A stretch of 64,000 nucleotides of DNA from an uncultured Bacilli bacterium. Lineage in GTDB: Bacteria > Bacillota_I > Bacilli_A > RF39 > UBA660. Numbering within the stretch: position 1 is the stretch's first letter; the number at the start of each line of letters is the position of its first letter. Below the pieces are notes generated by a model, which saw only the letters and a program-made list of their open reading frames with translations, ran no database searches and was not told the DNA's origin. Positions 45,940 to 54,425 of this stretch are shown piece after piece. The translations under genes and the position numbers were made by a program. The stretch lies in contig CALVQT010000001.1 in NCBI GenBank assembly GCA_944358375.1, positions 124,001 to 188,000 on the forward strand, written 5' to 3'.

Positions 45940-46979
45940 TGGAAAACATATATAAAGGATTACACTCTAATCAAAAAATTTTTATATATGAAATGCTTAA
46001 AAGAGGCATAAATGTAGGTATAATTGATGCTGAAAAAGAAATTATTAAAGCATCATATAATGGTCATGATGAATTAATATGTGATAGGGATTCATCAATA
46101 ATGCCATATAATGTATCTATTTTAGCAGGAGATAAGGGATTTACTAAAAAAAATTTAATGATGCATGGAATATCCGTACCAGTTGGAGAAACATTCATTG
46201 CAAGAGACATTGATTATATCAAAAAAGCGTTTAAAGTTTTAAATTGTCCAGTTGTAATCAAACCAGTATTTGGTTCTCATGGATTTGATGTGTATACTGA
46301 TTTGCAAACAGAAGAGGAAGTTGTAGATGCTATAAACAATATTATTATGCACCGTGGAGATTTAACTAAGATAATTATTGAAGAATACTATAAAGCTAAT
46401 GAGTATAGAGTATTTGTTACTAAAAGGGGGGATTATGCAGTATTATTTCGTGATCCATCACATATTTATGGAGATGGGATAAATACTATTGAACATTTAA
46501 TTAAAAAAGAAAATTATGATAGAATGAATCCAAGAACTAATGCGTTATGTGAAATACTTATAGATGATGAGTTAGTAAAATATTTATCAAAAAATGGATT
46601 AACATTGCAAAGCATTCCTCAAAATGGAGAAAAAATTTATTTAAGAGCAAATTCTAATGTCGCAATGGGTGGGATATGTGAAGATTATACTGATAGAGTT
46701 CATCCAAGTGTTATAGAAATTGGATTAGAAGTTTTAAAAGCATTTCCAGGATTACCTTATGTGGGTATTGATTTTATGACTAATTCTATTGAACAAAAAC
46801 AAACTGATGATAGTTATAGAATAATTGAAATAAATACAGTCCCAGGTATTCACATGCATTTTAGACCTGCAATTGGAAAATCTAGAAACATTGCTAAATA
46901 TATTGTTGATATGATTTATCCAGAAACGATAGATAATAAAGAGGAAGTATTAGATGAAGAACCTATTAAAAGACTCTAA
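45939..46979 (+). CDS. ATP-grasp ligase of the cyanophycin synthetase / GshF type
   Basis: 346 residues. VPVGETFIARD, CPVVIKPVFGSHGFDV, ANEYRVFVTKRGDYAV, YGDGINTIEHLI, GLTLQSIPQNGEKIYLRANS, GGICEDYTDRVHP and YRIIEINTVPGIHMHF follow the ATP-grasp domain of cyanophycin synthetase and the C-terminal half of GshF. These enzymes ligate an amino acid to a carboxylate through an acyl phosphate. Substrates here are unknown; the Glu-rich protein encoded just upstream (TAATG overlap) is an obvious candidate acceptor. Compared with CphA it lacks the Mur-ligase half. Confidence 0.82.
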   Translation: MENIYKGLHSNQKIFIYEMLKRGINVGIIDAEKEIIKASYNGHDELICDRDSSIMPYNVSILAGDKGFTKKNLMMHGISVPVGETFIARDIDYIKKAFKVLNCPVVIKPVFGSHGFDVYTDLQTEEEVVDAINNIIMHRGDLTKIIIEEYYKANEYRVFVTKRGDYAVLFRDPSHIYGDGINTIEHLIKKENYDRMNPRTNALCEILIDDELVKYLSKNGLTLQSIPQNGEKIYLRANSNVAMGGICEDYTDRVHPSVIEIGLEVLKAFPGLPYVGIDFMTNSIEQKQTDDSYRIIEINTVPGIHMHFRPAIGKSRNIAKYIVDMIYPETIDNKEEVLDEEPIKRL

Positions 46980-47637
46980 AGCATATTATGAAGATAATGA
47001 TTATTATGAAATATTTAGCATAGCAGAAGATGCTGAAAATAAAGTTGCTAACTATTTAGATAATATTTCAAAGAAAAAAATAGTATTAGATGCAGGTTGT
47101 GGGACAGGCAAGTTTTTAAGAGTGTTAGAAGATAATGCTGAAAGATATATTGGTATAGATTTATCTAAAAATCAGTTAGAAAAGGCAAAATTAAAATCAA
47201 TAAATAATAATTCAAAATTCATATGTTCTAATTTATCAAAAATACCATTAGAAGATAATTCAGTTGATTTAGTTGTATCTACTTGGGTATTAGGAACAAT
47301 AACAAATATAGAAGAAAGAAATAATGTTTTAAACGAACTAAAAAGGATATTAAAACAAAATGGTCAAATAATTCTTGTTGAAAATGCTGAAAATAGTGAA
47401 TTTGAAAAAGTCAGAGGTAGAGATAAAGACAGCAGAACAACAGATTATAATGATTGGATTTTGAATAATGAGTTTATTTTATATAATACGATTAATACCT
47501 ATTTTGAATTTAAATCATTAGATCAAGCGAAAAAATGTTTTAAAATAATATATGGTAACGAAATTGCTTCTAGAATAGTAAATAATAAAATAAAACATAA
47601 AATTAATATCTATAAATATAGTAAGATGAAGCGATGA
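46954..47637 (+). CDS. Class I SAM-dependent methyltransferase
   Basis: 227 residues. Motif I VLDAGCGTGKFLRVL near residue 46, IGIDLSKNQLEKAK, and VDLVVSTWVLGTI mark a Methyltransf_11 type enzyme. It overlaps the ATP-grasp gene by 26 bases and ends the operon, with its stop inside a terminator stem. It could methylate the peptide or small-molecule product. Confidence 0.82.
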   Translation: MKNLLKDSKAYYEDNDYYEIFSIAEDAENKVANYLDNISKKKIVLDAGCGTGKFLRVLEDNAERYIGIDLSKNQLEKAKLKSINNNSKFICSNLSKIPLEDNSVDLVVSTWVLGTITNIEERNNVLNELKRILKQNGQIILVENAENSEFEKVRGRDKDSRTTDYNDWILNNEFILYNTINTYFEFKSLDQAKKCFKIIYGNEIASRIVNNKIKHKINIYKYSKMKR

Positions 47638-47654
47638 AAAACATTGCTTTTTTA
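47629..47654 (+). terminator. Terminator of operon I
   Basis: AAGCGATG (47629-47636) pairs with CATTGCTT (47642-47649), one G-U pair, then T residues. Confidence 0.75.
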
Positions 47655-47727
47655 GTTAGCATTATTATAAAAAATTAACAAAATGAAATCATATTATAAA
47701 TATTTTATAATTAAGGTGATGATAAAT

Positions 47728-48156
47728 ATGAGAGTTTTAAGTATAAAAGAACCTTTTGCTACTTTAATATAAAATAAAAAGAAATTTATAGAAACAAGAA
47801 GTTGGAAAACACATTATAGAGGAGAATTATATATACATGCTAGTAAGGAAAAAATAGGCAAACATATTGATGGAAGAGATGAATTAATAAAAATAATTGG
47901 CAATGATCAAATGAATTATGGTTTAATAATATGTAAATATAAACTAGTTGATTGTATAGAAATGACTGAAGAATATATAAAAATGATAAAAGAAAAATAT
48001 CCAGAACAATATATTTGTGGTAATTTCAGTGTAGGAAGATTTGCTTGGGTTTTAGAAGATGTAGAAGAATTGGAAAATAAAATAGAAGCAAAATGTAAAT
48101 TAGGAATATGGAAAATAGATGAAGAATTATTGTTTCATTTAAAATTAAAACAATAA
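47728..48156 (+). pseudogene. ASCH-domain gene with a nonsense codon
   Basis: The frame from ATG 47728 (GGTGATGATA site) reads MRVLSIKEPFATLI, hits TAA at 47770-47772, and continues in the same frame NKKKFIETRSWKTHYRGELY, LIICKYKLVDCIEM, and GRFAWVLEDVE to the stop at 48156. This is an ASCH/YTH-like RNA-binding protein of normal ~142-residue length, broken only by one codon where lysine would be expected. A shorter start inside (47911) would lack the core. Confidence 0.75.
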
Positions 48157-48248
48157 TTAATATTTGTGATATAATTTGTTTTAGAAAAAACAAGTTTAAT
48201 AATATCTTTCTTAATAATATATTGTTGTAATTAAATAGGAGGTATATA

Positions 48249-49133
48249 ATGAACAAGTTAGATATCAATTTAAATCTATATAGGAGCTTTTATTATGTTG
48301 CTAAGTATGGTGGATTTACTAAAGCTAGTAATTATGCAATGATTTCTCAATCAGCTTTAAGTAGTAGTATTAAAAATTTAGAAGATATTTTAAATGTAAA
48401 ATTATTTGAACGAAATATTGGAAACTTGACATTAACTAAGGAAGGTAAAGATTTATTTTTTAAAATAATTAATATTATAGATATTTTGGAAGAAAGTGTT
48501 GAAAAAAAAGAAATAAACATTGGATGCACAAGGTTTATAGCAGATAATTATATGGACAAGCCTATTGTCATATTTAAAAGAGATAATAAAAATATAAAAA
48601 TGTCTTTTAATTTTTCAAATACAACAGAGTTATTTCAATTGTTAAAAAAAGATGAACTAGATATAGTAGTATGCCGTTATCCAGTGTTTTATAAATTTGA
48701 TAAGAATATTAATGTAGAAAAATTATTGGATGTTGAAAATGCATTTGTTTGTTCAAAAGAGTTTTATTTAAAAGAAAGAAAAAACATGAGTGATAGTAAT
48801 TATTGCTATCCATTGATACTACCTGATAGTTCTGAAAAGAGAAGGAGAATTGTAGAATATTTAATAGATAATAATATATATTATAATATTGAAGTAGAAC
48901 TACCAAATTCTAATTTATTAAAAGCGTTAATTGCTGATAATATAGGAATAGGATATATTAATAAAAAATATGTTCAAAAAGAAATAGATGATGGTTCTTT
49001 TGTTGTAATTGATAAATTTAAAAACATACCAATAGATAATATAGCACTTATATATAAATCAAATATAAATAATGCTAGTATTAAGAATTTTATTGATATT
49101 ATTAAATTTACTATTAATAATACTAATAGTTAG
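48249..49133 (+). CDS. LysR-family transcriptional regulator
   Basis: 294 residues. The N-terminal HTH reads FYYVAKYGGFTKASNYAMIS, QSALSSSIKNLEDILNVKLFER, followed by a periplasmic-binding-like effector domain. It has an upstream TGTGATATAAT -10 near 48168 and an AGGAGG site. It lies between operon I and operon II on the same strand and is the natural candidate to control operon II in response to a small ligand. Confidence 0.88.
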   Translation: MNKLDINLNLYRSFYYVAKYGGFTKASNYAMISQSALSSSIKNLEDILNVKLFERNIGNLTLTKEGKDLFFKIINIIDILEESVEKKEINIGCTRFIADNYMDKPIVIFKRDNKNIKMSFNFSNTTELFQLLKKDELDIVVCRYPVFYKFDKNINVEKLLDVENAFVCSKEFYLKERKNMSDSNYCYPLILPDSSEKRRRIVEYLIDNNIYYNIEVELPNSNLLKALIADNIGIGYINKKYVQKEIDDGSFVVIDKFKNIPIDNIALIYKSNINNASIKNFIDIIKFTINNTNS

Positions 49134-49198
49134 TATTAAAAATTGATATGATACATATTTTATTTCTAATGTTATTATGTATATAAGGAAGTGAAGAT

Positions 49199-49273
49199 AT
49201 GTTAAGTTTAAAAAGTAGATGCTACAGTTTAGAAATAGATGATATAAAATTGAATTTTGCAAATTTTATTTGA
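49199..49273 (+). CDS. Possible 24-residue peptide upstream of a radical SAM gene
   Basis: ATG at 49199 preceded by AAGGAAGTGAAG, 24 codons (begins MLSLKSRCYSLEIDD, ends NFANFI), TGA at 49271. A strong terminator hairpin follows, then the radical SAM gene. It may be a precursor peptide modified by the downstream enzyme or a leader peptide. It lacks the repeated codons of an amino-acid attenuator. Too short to prove by composition. Confidence 0.4.
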   Translation: MLSLKSRCYSLEIDDIKLNFANFI

Positions 49274-49278
49274 TTTTT

Positions 49279-49317
49279 GATGACAAAACTAATATGAAGT
49301 TTTGTCGTCTTTTCTTT
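49279..49317 (+). terminator. Terminator/attenuator between the peptide ORF and the radical SAM gene
   Basis: GACAAAACT (49282-49290) and AGTTTTGTC (49298-49306) pair perfectly, extended by three more pairs, then TCTTTTCTTT. Placed between a short ORF and its downstream operon it would lower expression of the enzymes relative to the peptide. Confidence 0.7.
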
Positions 49318-49331
49318 AGGAGGAAAGAAAG

Positions 49332-50408
49332 ATGATAGAATATTTTAAAAAAATTGCAGTACAACATGGATTATCTTTAGAAAATGTGTTATCTATAGCA
49401 TTAAATAGGTATGGTATTATTGTAGATAATGTTAAAGATAATAGAATAAGATTTAATCTTAAACTATTAGGCAGTGATAAAAGTACATATTTTGCGGTTT
49501 GTGTGAATACTTACGAACAGTCTCCTTTTACTTTGAAAGATAATATTTTATATTTAGAGAATATACCAGTTGGCACTATTGAAGGACTTGAAAAAGACAC
49601 ATGTTTATCTACATATTTTAGAAATAATAAAAAGGCAATTACATTTAATTCGAATTCAAGAAGTAAATGTGTTGGATGCAAATTCTGTGGAACTTATAGT
49701 TTGACAGATGAAGATGTATATGATTTTTCTAGTAAAGAAAATATTGTTGAATACTTCACAAATTTATTAAGAGACAATGGTATAGAATCTATGAAAAAAA
49801 TTGAAAATGTAACTTTATGTACTGGATGTTTTGAAAATGAAGATAAATTAATTGAACATTTAATGACAGTAAATGAAGCTTTTAAATCAATGGGATATAA
49901 TGGTAGTTTGAATTATATAGGATCTCAATTAAGAGATTTTGATAAAATTAAAAGAATAAAAGAAGAAATAAATAATTTTGGTATATATTTAACAATTGAA
50001 AAATTTCTCGATAGAGAAAAATATATGAAACCCGAAAAATCAAGTTTAACATTACCAAAAGCAAAAGAATTATTAGAATATAGTTCATCACTTAATATAA
50101 CAGCAACCTTCTTATATATATTAGGTTTAGAAGATTTAGAAACTATAAAATATTATTTTAATTATTTTAAAGATAGTATTAATAAATTTCCTATAGTTCA
50201 AGTTTTTCAAAATTATAATGCTTTTCAGGAAAATTATAGATGCGAAGATGCTAAAAATATAGAGTATTATATAAAAGCTAGAGAAATAATAGATGAAATA
50301 TTTAAAGGAAAGCAATTGAATTTTAAATTGTGGGAGAATTTTAGAAGTCTATATTTTGATGATGATAAGGAGGAAAGAAAATGCCAAAGGAAGATACTAA
50401 CATTATAG
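49332..50408 (+). CDS. Radical SAM-like protein with a CX2CX2C cluster motif
   Basis: 358 residues with AGGAGGAAAG before the ATG. RSKCVGCKFCGTYS at about residues 110-123 gives Cys 113, 116 and 119 in CX2CX2C spacing instead of the usual CX3CX2C. TLCTGCFENEDKLIEHL occupies the place of the GGE-type motif, and later segments (LNYIGSQLRD, YLTIEKFLDREKYM, FLYILGLEDLE) fit the alternating strands and helices of a radical SAM barrel. Substrate unknown. It overlaps the next gene by 28 bases, so the two are coupled. Confidence 0.7.
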   Translation: MIEYFKKIAVQHGLSLENVLSIALNRYGIIVDNVKDNRIRFNLKLLGSDKSTYFAVCVNTYEQSPFTLKDNILYLENIPVGTIEGLEKDTCLSTYFRNNKKAITFNSNSRSKCVGCKFCGTYSLTDEDVYDFSSKENIVEYFTNLLRDNGIESMKKIENVTLCTGCFENEDKLIEHLMTVNEAFKSMGYNGSLNYIGSQLRDFDKIKRIKEEINNFGIYLTIEKFLDREKYMKPEKSSLTLPKAKELLEYSSSLNITATFLYILGLEDLETIKYYFNYFKDSINKFPIVQVFQNYNAFQENYRCEDAKNIEYYIKAREIIDEIFKGKQLNFKLWENFRSLYFDDDKEERKCQRKILTL

Positions 50409-52360
50409 AAAATTACATTAAAACAGCTAATTTAATATTAATTAACTTGATGTATTTTAACCGGTTTACAAATTATAAACAAGTATCAAAAGAGAATTTA
50501 AAAGAATATAATCCTGGGCATTTAGGATCTAGTTTGTCAATAAATTTTATTTTAGCTAATTTAAATTATTTTTTTAAAGAAAAAGGACTAAAGAGTCAAC
50601 TAATTATTGGAACTGGACATAGCGGTGCTTCTTTGATAACGAACAAGTGGCTTGATGGAACATTAGAAAAGAAAGATATTAATTTATCAAGAAATATAGA
50701 AGGATTAAATAATTTAATAAATAATTTTGGTTTAAACATTCGTTCTGAAATTAATCCACAATACCCTCAAACTATTTATAATGGAGGAGAATTAGGATAT
50801 TCATTAGGTATCGCGTATGGATATTCAATTGATTGTAATACTGATATTATACCTTGTATTATTGGAGATGGTGAAGCAGAAACAGGAACTTTATCTGCCT
50901 CTTGGCAATTAAATAAAATAATTGATTCATCTTCAAAAGTATTACCAATAATTAATCTTAATGGACTAAAAATGAGTTCTAATTCATTTTTATCAAATCA
51001 GACAGATGAAGAATTGTATAAATATTTTGAATCATTTGGATATGACGTTAATATTGTAGATATAAGAACGTGTTCTACTCTTTCAGAAAGTATCGACAAA
51101 TTTCAAAGAACTTTAAATAAAATTATGGATGATAAGCATCCTTTAATAATATTAAAATCATTTAAGGGATATACACTTCCTAGTGTTGATGGAATAGAAT
51201 TTGAAAATTCAGTAAACTCACATAAAAATCCACTTCAAAATTATGATAAAAGTAAAAAAATTGATATACTTAGACAATTTTTACTAAAGTATGATACTGA
51301 TTTTTTTGACAATGATGGCTTTTTGCTAGAATATTTTAAAAAAATTGAGCCAATAGATTCACAAAGAAAATTAGTAAATATAAATAAAATTAATATTTTG
51401 GAATTTAGTAAATTAGCTCAAGACAAGAAATTAGAGGAATATTTAAAAAAATATTTTAATGAAAATGAAGGGGTTATTTTTTCACCAGATGAAATTTATT
51501 CAAATAAATTAGCAGGAGTGAGTGGATATGCTATTGAAATATTAAATGAAAATTTATTACAAGCTTTATATCAGGGATATATTTTAGCAGGAAACCAAGG
51601 ATTTTATATTGCATATGAAGGGTTTATGTCTATTATAAGTAGTATGGTTGATCAATATTATAAATCACTAAAAGAAAGCAATAAATTAAAAGATAAAATT
51701 GATAGAAATTCAATGAATTATATATTAACATCAACTTGTTTCGAAAATACATATTCACATCAAAATCCTAATTTTGTTAATAATTTATTAGGAAAAGATG
51801 ATCATTATTATGATATTTTGTTTCCAAAAGATAAAAATAATTTATTAAAATGTTTGGAATATATAGCAAATACTAAAAATCAAATTAATGTTATAACAGT
51901 ATCAAAAAGACATAGAAAAATTTATCAAACTATTGAAGATGCGAATATAAGAATGGATACATTAATTGAATGTGATAATCCGGATATTATTTTATGTGCT
52001 ACTGGAGACTATATGCTGGATGTAATATTTGAAGTTGGTAAGCATTTGATAAATAATGGTGTTAAAGTTAAAATTAACTATATTACTAATCCTAAAATAT
52101 TAGATCTAAGTAGTAAAAATGCTTTAAATGATATTGAATTTAAAAGATATTTTAATAAAGATGTACCAACATTATATTTGTATTCCGGATATGCATATAT
52201 TATAAAATCATTATTATATGATAGGAATTGTTCATTTAATATTAGAGGATATGAAGATGGGATAGCGGGTTTTGGGAATTTGTTTAATAATTTAAGTGCT
52301 AATGGTTTATCTATAGATGATATAATAATAATAGCGGAGAATATGATTAAAAAAAAATAA
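50381..52360 (+). CDS. Phosphoketolase-like thiamine-diphosphate enzyme
   Basis: 659 residues, shorter than the ~790-825 of true xylulose-5-phosphate/fructose-6-phosphate phosphoketolases. Clear family motifs: NPGHLGSSLSINF (His47), IIGTGHSG (His80), GGELGYSLGIAYG, ThDP/Mg site IIGDGEAETGTLSASW, VLPIINLNGLKM, SHKNPL, and YSHQNPNF. The catalytic segment SIHEGGELGY reads TIYNGGELGY, that is, Tyr133 replaces a conserved His, and HDHNG before SHQ is missing. It may act on a different sugar or keto substrate. AAGGAGGAAAG site; overlaps the radical SAM gene. Confidence 0.8.
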   Translation: MPKEDTNIIENYIKTANLILINLMYFNRFTNYKQVSKENLKEYNPGHLGSSLSINFILANLNYFFKEKGLKSQLIIGTGHSGASLITNKWLDGTLEKKDINLSRNIEGLNNLINNFGLNIRSEINPQYPQTIYNGGELGYSLGIAYGYSIDCNTDIIPCIIGDGEAETGTLSASWQLNKIIDSSSKVLPIINLNGLKMSSNSFLSNQTDEELYKYFESFGYDVNIVDIRTCSTLSESIDKFQRTLNKIMDDKHPLIILKSFKGYTLPSVDGIEFENSVNSHKNPLQNYDKSKKIDILRQFLLKYDTDFFDNDGFLLEYFKKIEPIDSQRKLVNINKINILEFSKLAQDKKLEEYLKKYFNENEGVIFSPDEIYSNKLAGVSGYAIEILNENLLQALYQGYILAGNQGFYIAYEGFMSIISSMVDQYYKSLKESNKLKDKIDRNSMNYILTSTCFENTYSHQNPNFVNNLLGKDDHYYDILFPKDKNNLLKCLEYIANTKNQINVITVSKRHRKIYQTIEDANIRMDTLIECDNPDIILCATGDYMLDVIFEVGKHLINNGVKVKINYITNPKILDLSSKNALNDIEFKRYFNKDVPTLYLYSGYAYIIKSLLYDRNCSFNIRGYEDGIAGFGNLFNNLSANGLSIDDIIIIAENMIKKK

Positions 52361-52385
52361 TAAAGTATTAAGGAGGAAATAAAAA

Positions 52386-53489
52386 ATGAATAATTATGAG
52401 TTTTGGGAAAATTATTTAAAGGAATTAAAAAATGAAATGAAAAAATTATGTAAAGAAAAAGAAAAACTACATATTGATTTACACATTCATTCTAATTATA
52501 GTGCAGATGGTAAACAAAGCATCAAACAAATTTTACAAAGTACTAAAAATTTAGGGTTTGATATTATTGCAATTACTGATCATGATACTCTTGAAGCTTA
52601 TAATGAAATTTATGAATATGTTAAATCAGGCTTTACAAAGCCATTAATAGTACCTGGTATTGAATTTACTACTGATAATAGAAATTATGGTAATCAGTGT
52701 CATATATTACAATTGTTTGTTAATCCAAAAGATGAGGAAATACAAAAAAATGTTGATATAAATTATAAAGCAATGTTTAATAGAAGTAAAATTCAATTTA
52801 AAAGATTAAATGAAAATTTAGCAATAAAAGAAATTACTAAAAAGAATAAAATAAAATATTCATATGATGAATATTTAAAATATTTAACTGATAATCAATT
52901 AGTTCCAGAATATGATACTTTGTGTTTTTATTTAATTGATAAGTTTGAAGAAAAAAATATAACAACTTTTGATATATTAGATTTATTAGAAAAATATAAT
53001 GAAAAAGATTGTTATGAAGATAGGAAAATATATAAAAAAAATAGATATAAAAAACTTCGCGAAAAATATACTAAAGGTAATAGTGATTATAGTTCCCGCT
53101 TTTTACTATCAATGTTAGCAGTTAGAGAAGTTGATGATGATTGGTGGGATAAACCTAGTAGTGGTAGTTTATCTGTTAATTCATATGGACAGTTAAAAAT
53201 TGATGAAATAAATAAGAAGTTTTGTACAATATGGGCTCATCCAACTGAATCTAAATTAGAATTAGTAAGTGATACAATAAGGAAAGAAAAGAATATTATT
53301 GGATTAGAAAAAAATATAAGGAATGAATATAAGGACATAAATAACTTTGATAAAGTATTAAAAAATAATAATTTATTAATGATAATAGGTTCAGATAGTC
53401 ATGATAATACTTTACAATTTTATGAAGATATGCAGTTTTACTCAATTGATTCAAATGAAATATTGAAATTAATTAAATATATAATTTAG
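52386..53489 (+). CDS. PHP-domain phosphoesterase (long form)
   Basis: 367 residues. DLHIHSNYSADGKQS near residue 32, IIAITDHDTLEAY near 60, VPGIEFTTD near 92, and late IWAHPTESK and IIGSDSHDN carry the His/Asp metal ligands of the PHP family. A ~150-residue insertion in the middle is charged and unassigned. It is in operon II, 25 bases after the phosphoketolase-like gene, and probably removes a phosphate from a pathway intermediate. Confidence 0.78.
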   Translation: MNNYEFWENYLKELKNEMKKLCKEKEKLHIDLHIHSNYSADGKQSIKQILQSTKNLGFDIIAITDHDTLEAYNEIYEYVKSGFTKPLIVPGIEFTTDNRNYGNQCHILQLFVNPKDEEIQKNVDINYKAMFNRSKIQFKRLNENLAIKEITKKNKIKYSYDEYLKYLTDNQLVPEYDTLCFYLIDKFEEKNITTFDILDLLEKYNEKDCYEDRKIYKKNRYKKLREKYTKGNSDYSSRFLLSMLAVREVDDDWWDKPSSGSLSVNSYGQLKIDEINKKFCTIWAHPTESKLELVSDTIRKEKNIIGLEKNIRNEYKDINNFDKVLKNNNLLMIIGSDSHDNTLQFYEDMQFYSIDSNEILKLIKYII

Positions 53490-53504
53490 TAGAGGTAAGT
53501 TTAT

Positions 53505-54326
53505 ATGAAAAAAATAGATTTACATATGCATTCAAATTTATCTGATGGATTATTAACACCAGAGATGTTAGTACAAAAAGCAGTTGCTAGTGGATGTTCT
53601 TTAATATCAATTACTGATCATGATTTTGTTCAGGACTATTTAGAATTAGAACAAAAATATCATATACCAATAATTTCAGGTGTTGAATTTAATTCATCAG
53701 TTACTAATATGCATTTATTAGGATATGGTATGCAAAAGTTAGATAAAATTAATTATGTAATGGATAAGTTAAAGAAATACAATGAGAAAGTATGTTATGA
53801 AGTTATAGAAATGATGCAAAAAGATGGATATGATATATCAAAAGAACAAATTAATGATTATTTAACAAGCATTGGTCTTAAATATGATACTTTAGATAAA
53901 AGAAAAATAGTTATGTACTTAATGTATAAAGGTTATTCAAATGGTATATTAGAAACATATCAAACATTAATTGGAGTTAAACAAAAATATTATATACCAA
54001 ATAAAAAAATAAGTCCTATAGATATTATTGAACTTATTGATTCAAGTGGAGGAATAGTGGTTTTAGCTCATCCTAATACATTGAATTTATCAAATGATGA
54101 TTTATTAATAAAAGTAAAAGGGCTTATGAATTATGGCTTATCAGGAATAGAAATTATTAATGGTAAAATGAATTTGACTAAAATTTATGAATATGATAGT
54201 ATTGCAAGAAAATTAGGAATAATACAAACTGTTGGTTCTGATTTTCATATTCCAAGTGATCAATTAGGTATAGATGTAAGTGAAAAATTAAGTGAAGATT
54301 TTTGCAAACGATTGATATTAAAATAG
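53505..54326 (+). CDS. PHP-domain phosphoesterase (short form)
   Basis: 273 residues, resembling YciV/Trph-type nucleoside 3',5'-bisphosphate phosphatases: KIDLHMHSNLSDG at the N-terminus, LISITDHDFVQDY, PIISGVEFNSS, VVLAHPNTL and TVGSDFHIP. All PHP metal ligands seem present. It ends operon II. A housekeeping role in pAp removal is possible, but the operon context suggests a pathway-specific phosphatase. Confidence 0.8.
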   Translation: MKKIDLHMHSNLSDGLLTPEMLVQKAVASGCSLISITDHDFVQDYLELEQKYHIPIISGVEFNSSVTNMHLLGYGMQKLDKINYVMDKLKKYNEKVCYEVIEMMQKDGYDISKEQINDYLTSIGLKYDTLDKRKIVMYLMYKGYSNGILETYQTLIGVKQKYYIPNKKISPIDIIELIDSSGGIVVLAHPNTLNLSNDDLLIKVKGLMNYGLSGIEIINGKMNLTKIYEYDSIARKLGIIQTVGSDFHIPSDQLGIDVSEKLSEDFCKRLILK

Positions 54327-54355
54327 AGTTTATAAATAACAAATAAATTATTCAA

Positions 54356-54384
54356 TTGTTAATAAAGATTATATGTGATACAAT
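54356..54384 (+). promoter_or_regulatory. Promoter of the GrpB-HAD unit
   Basis: TTGTTA (54356-54361), 17-base spacer, TACAAT (54379-54384) with TATGTGA ahead of the -10. GAAAGGAG precedes the ATG at 54426. Confidence 0.6.
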
Positions 54385-54425
54385 ATTTATGTCTAATAGA
54401 TAGGCATATGAAAGGAGTTTAAAGT

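Noticed and set aside
47770..47772. Stop codon reassignment or readthrough to explain the ASCH frame
   Set aside because: TAA is used as a normal stop by many intact genes here, and TGA and TAG too, so reassignment is untenable; a mutation is simpler.
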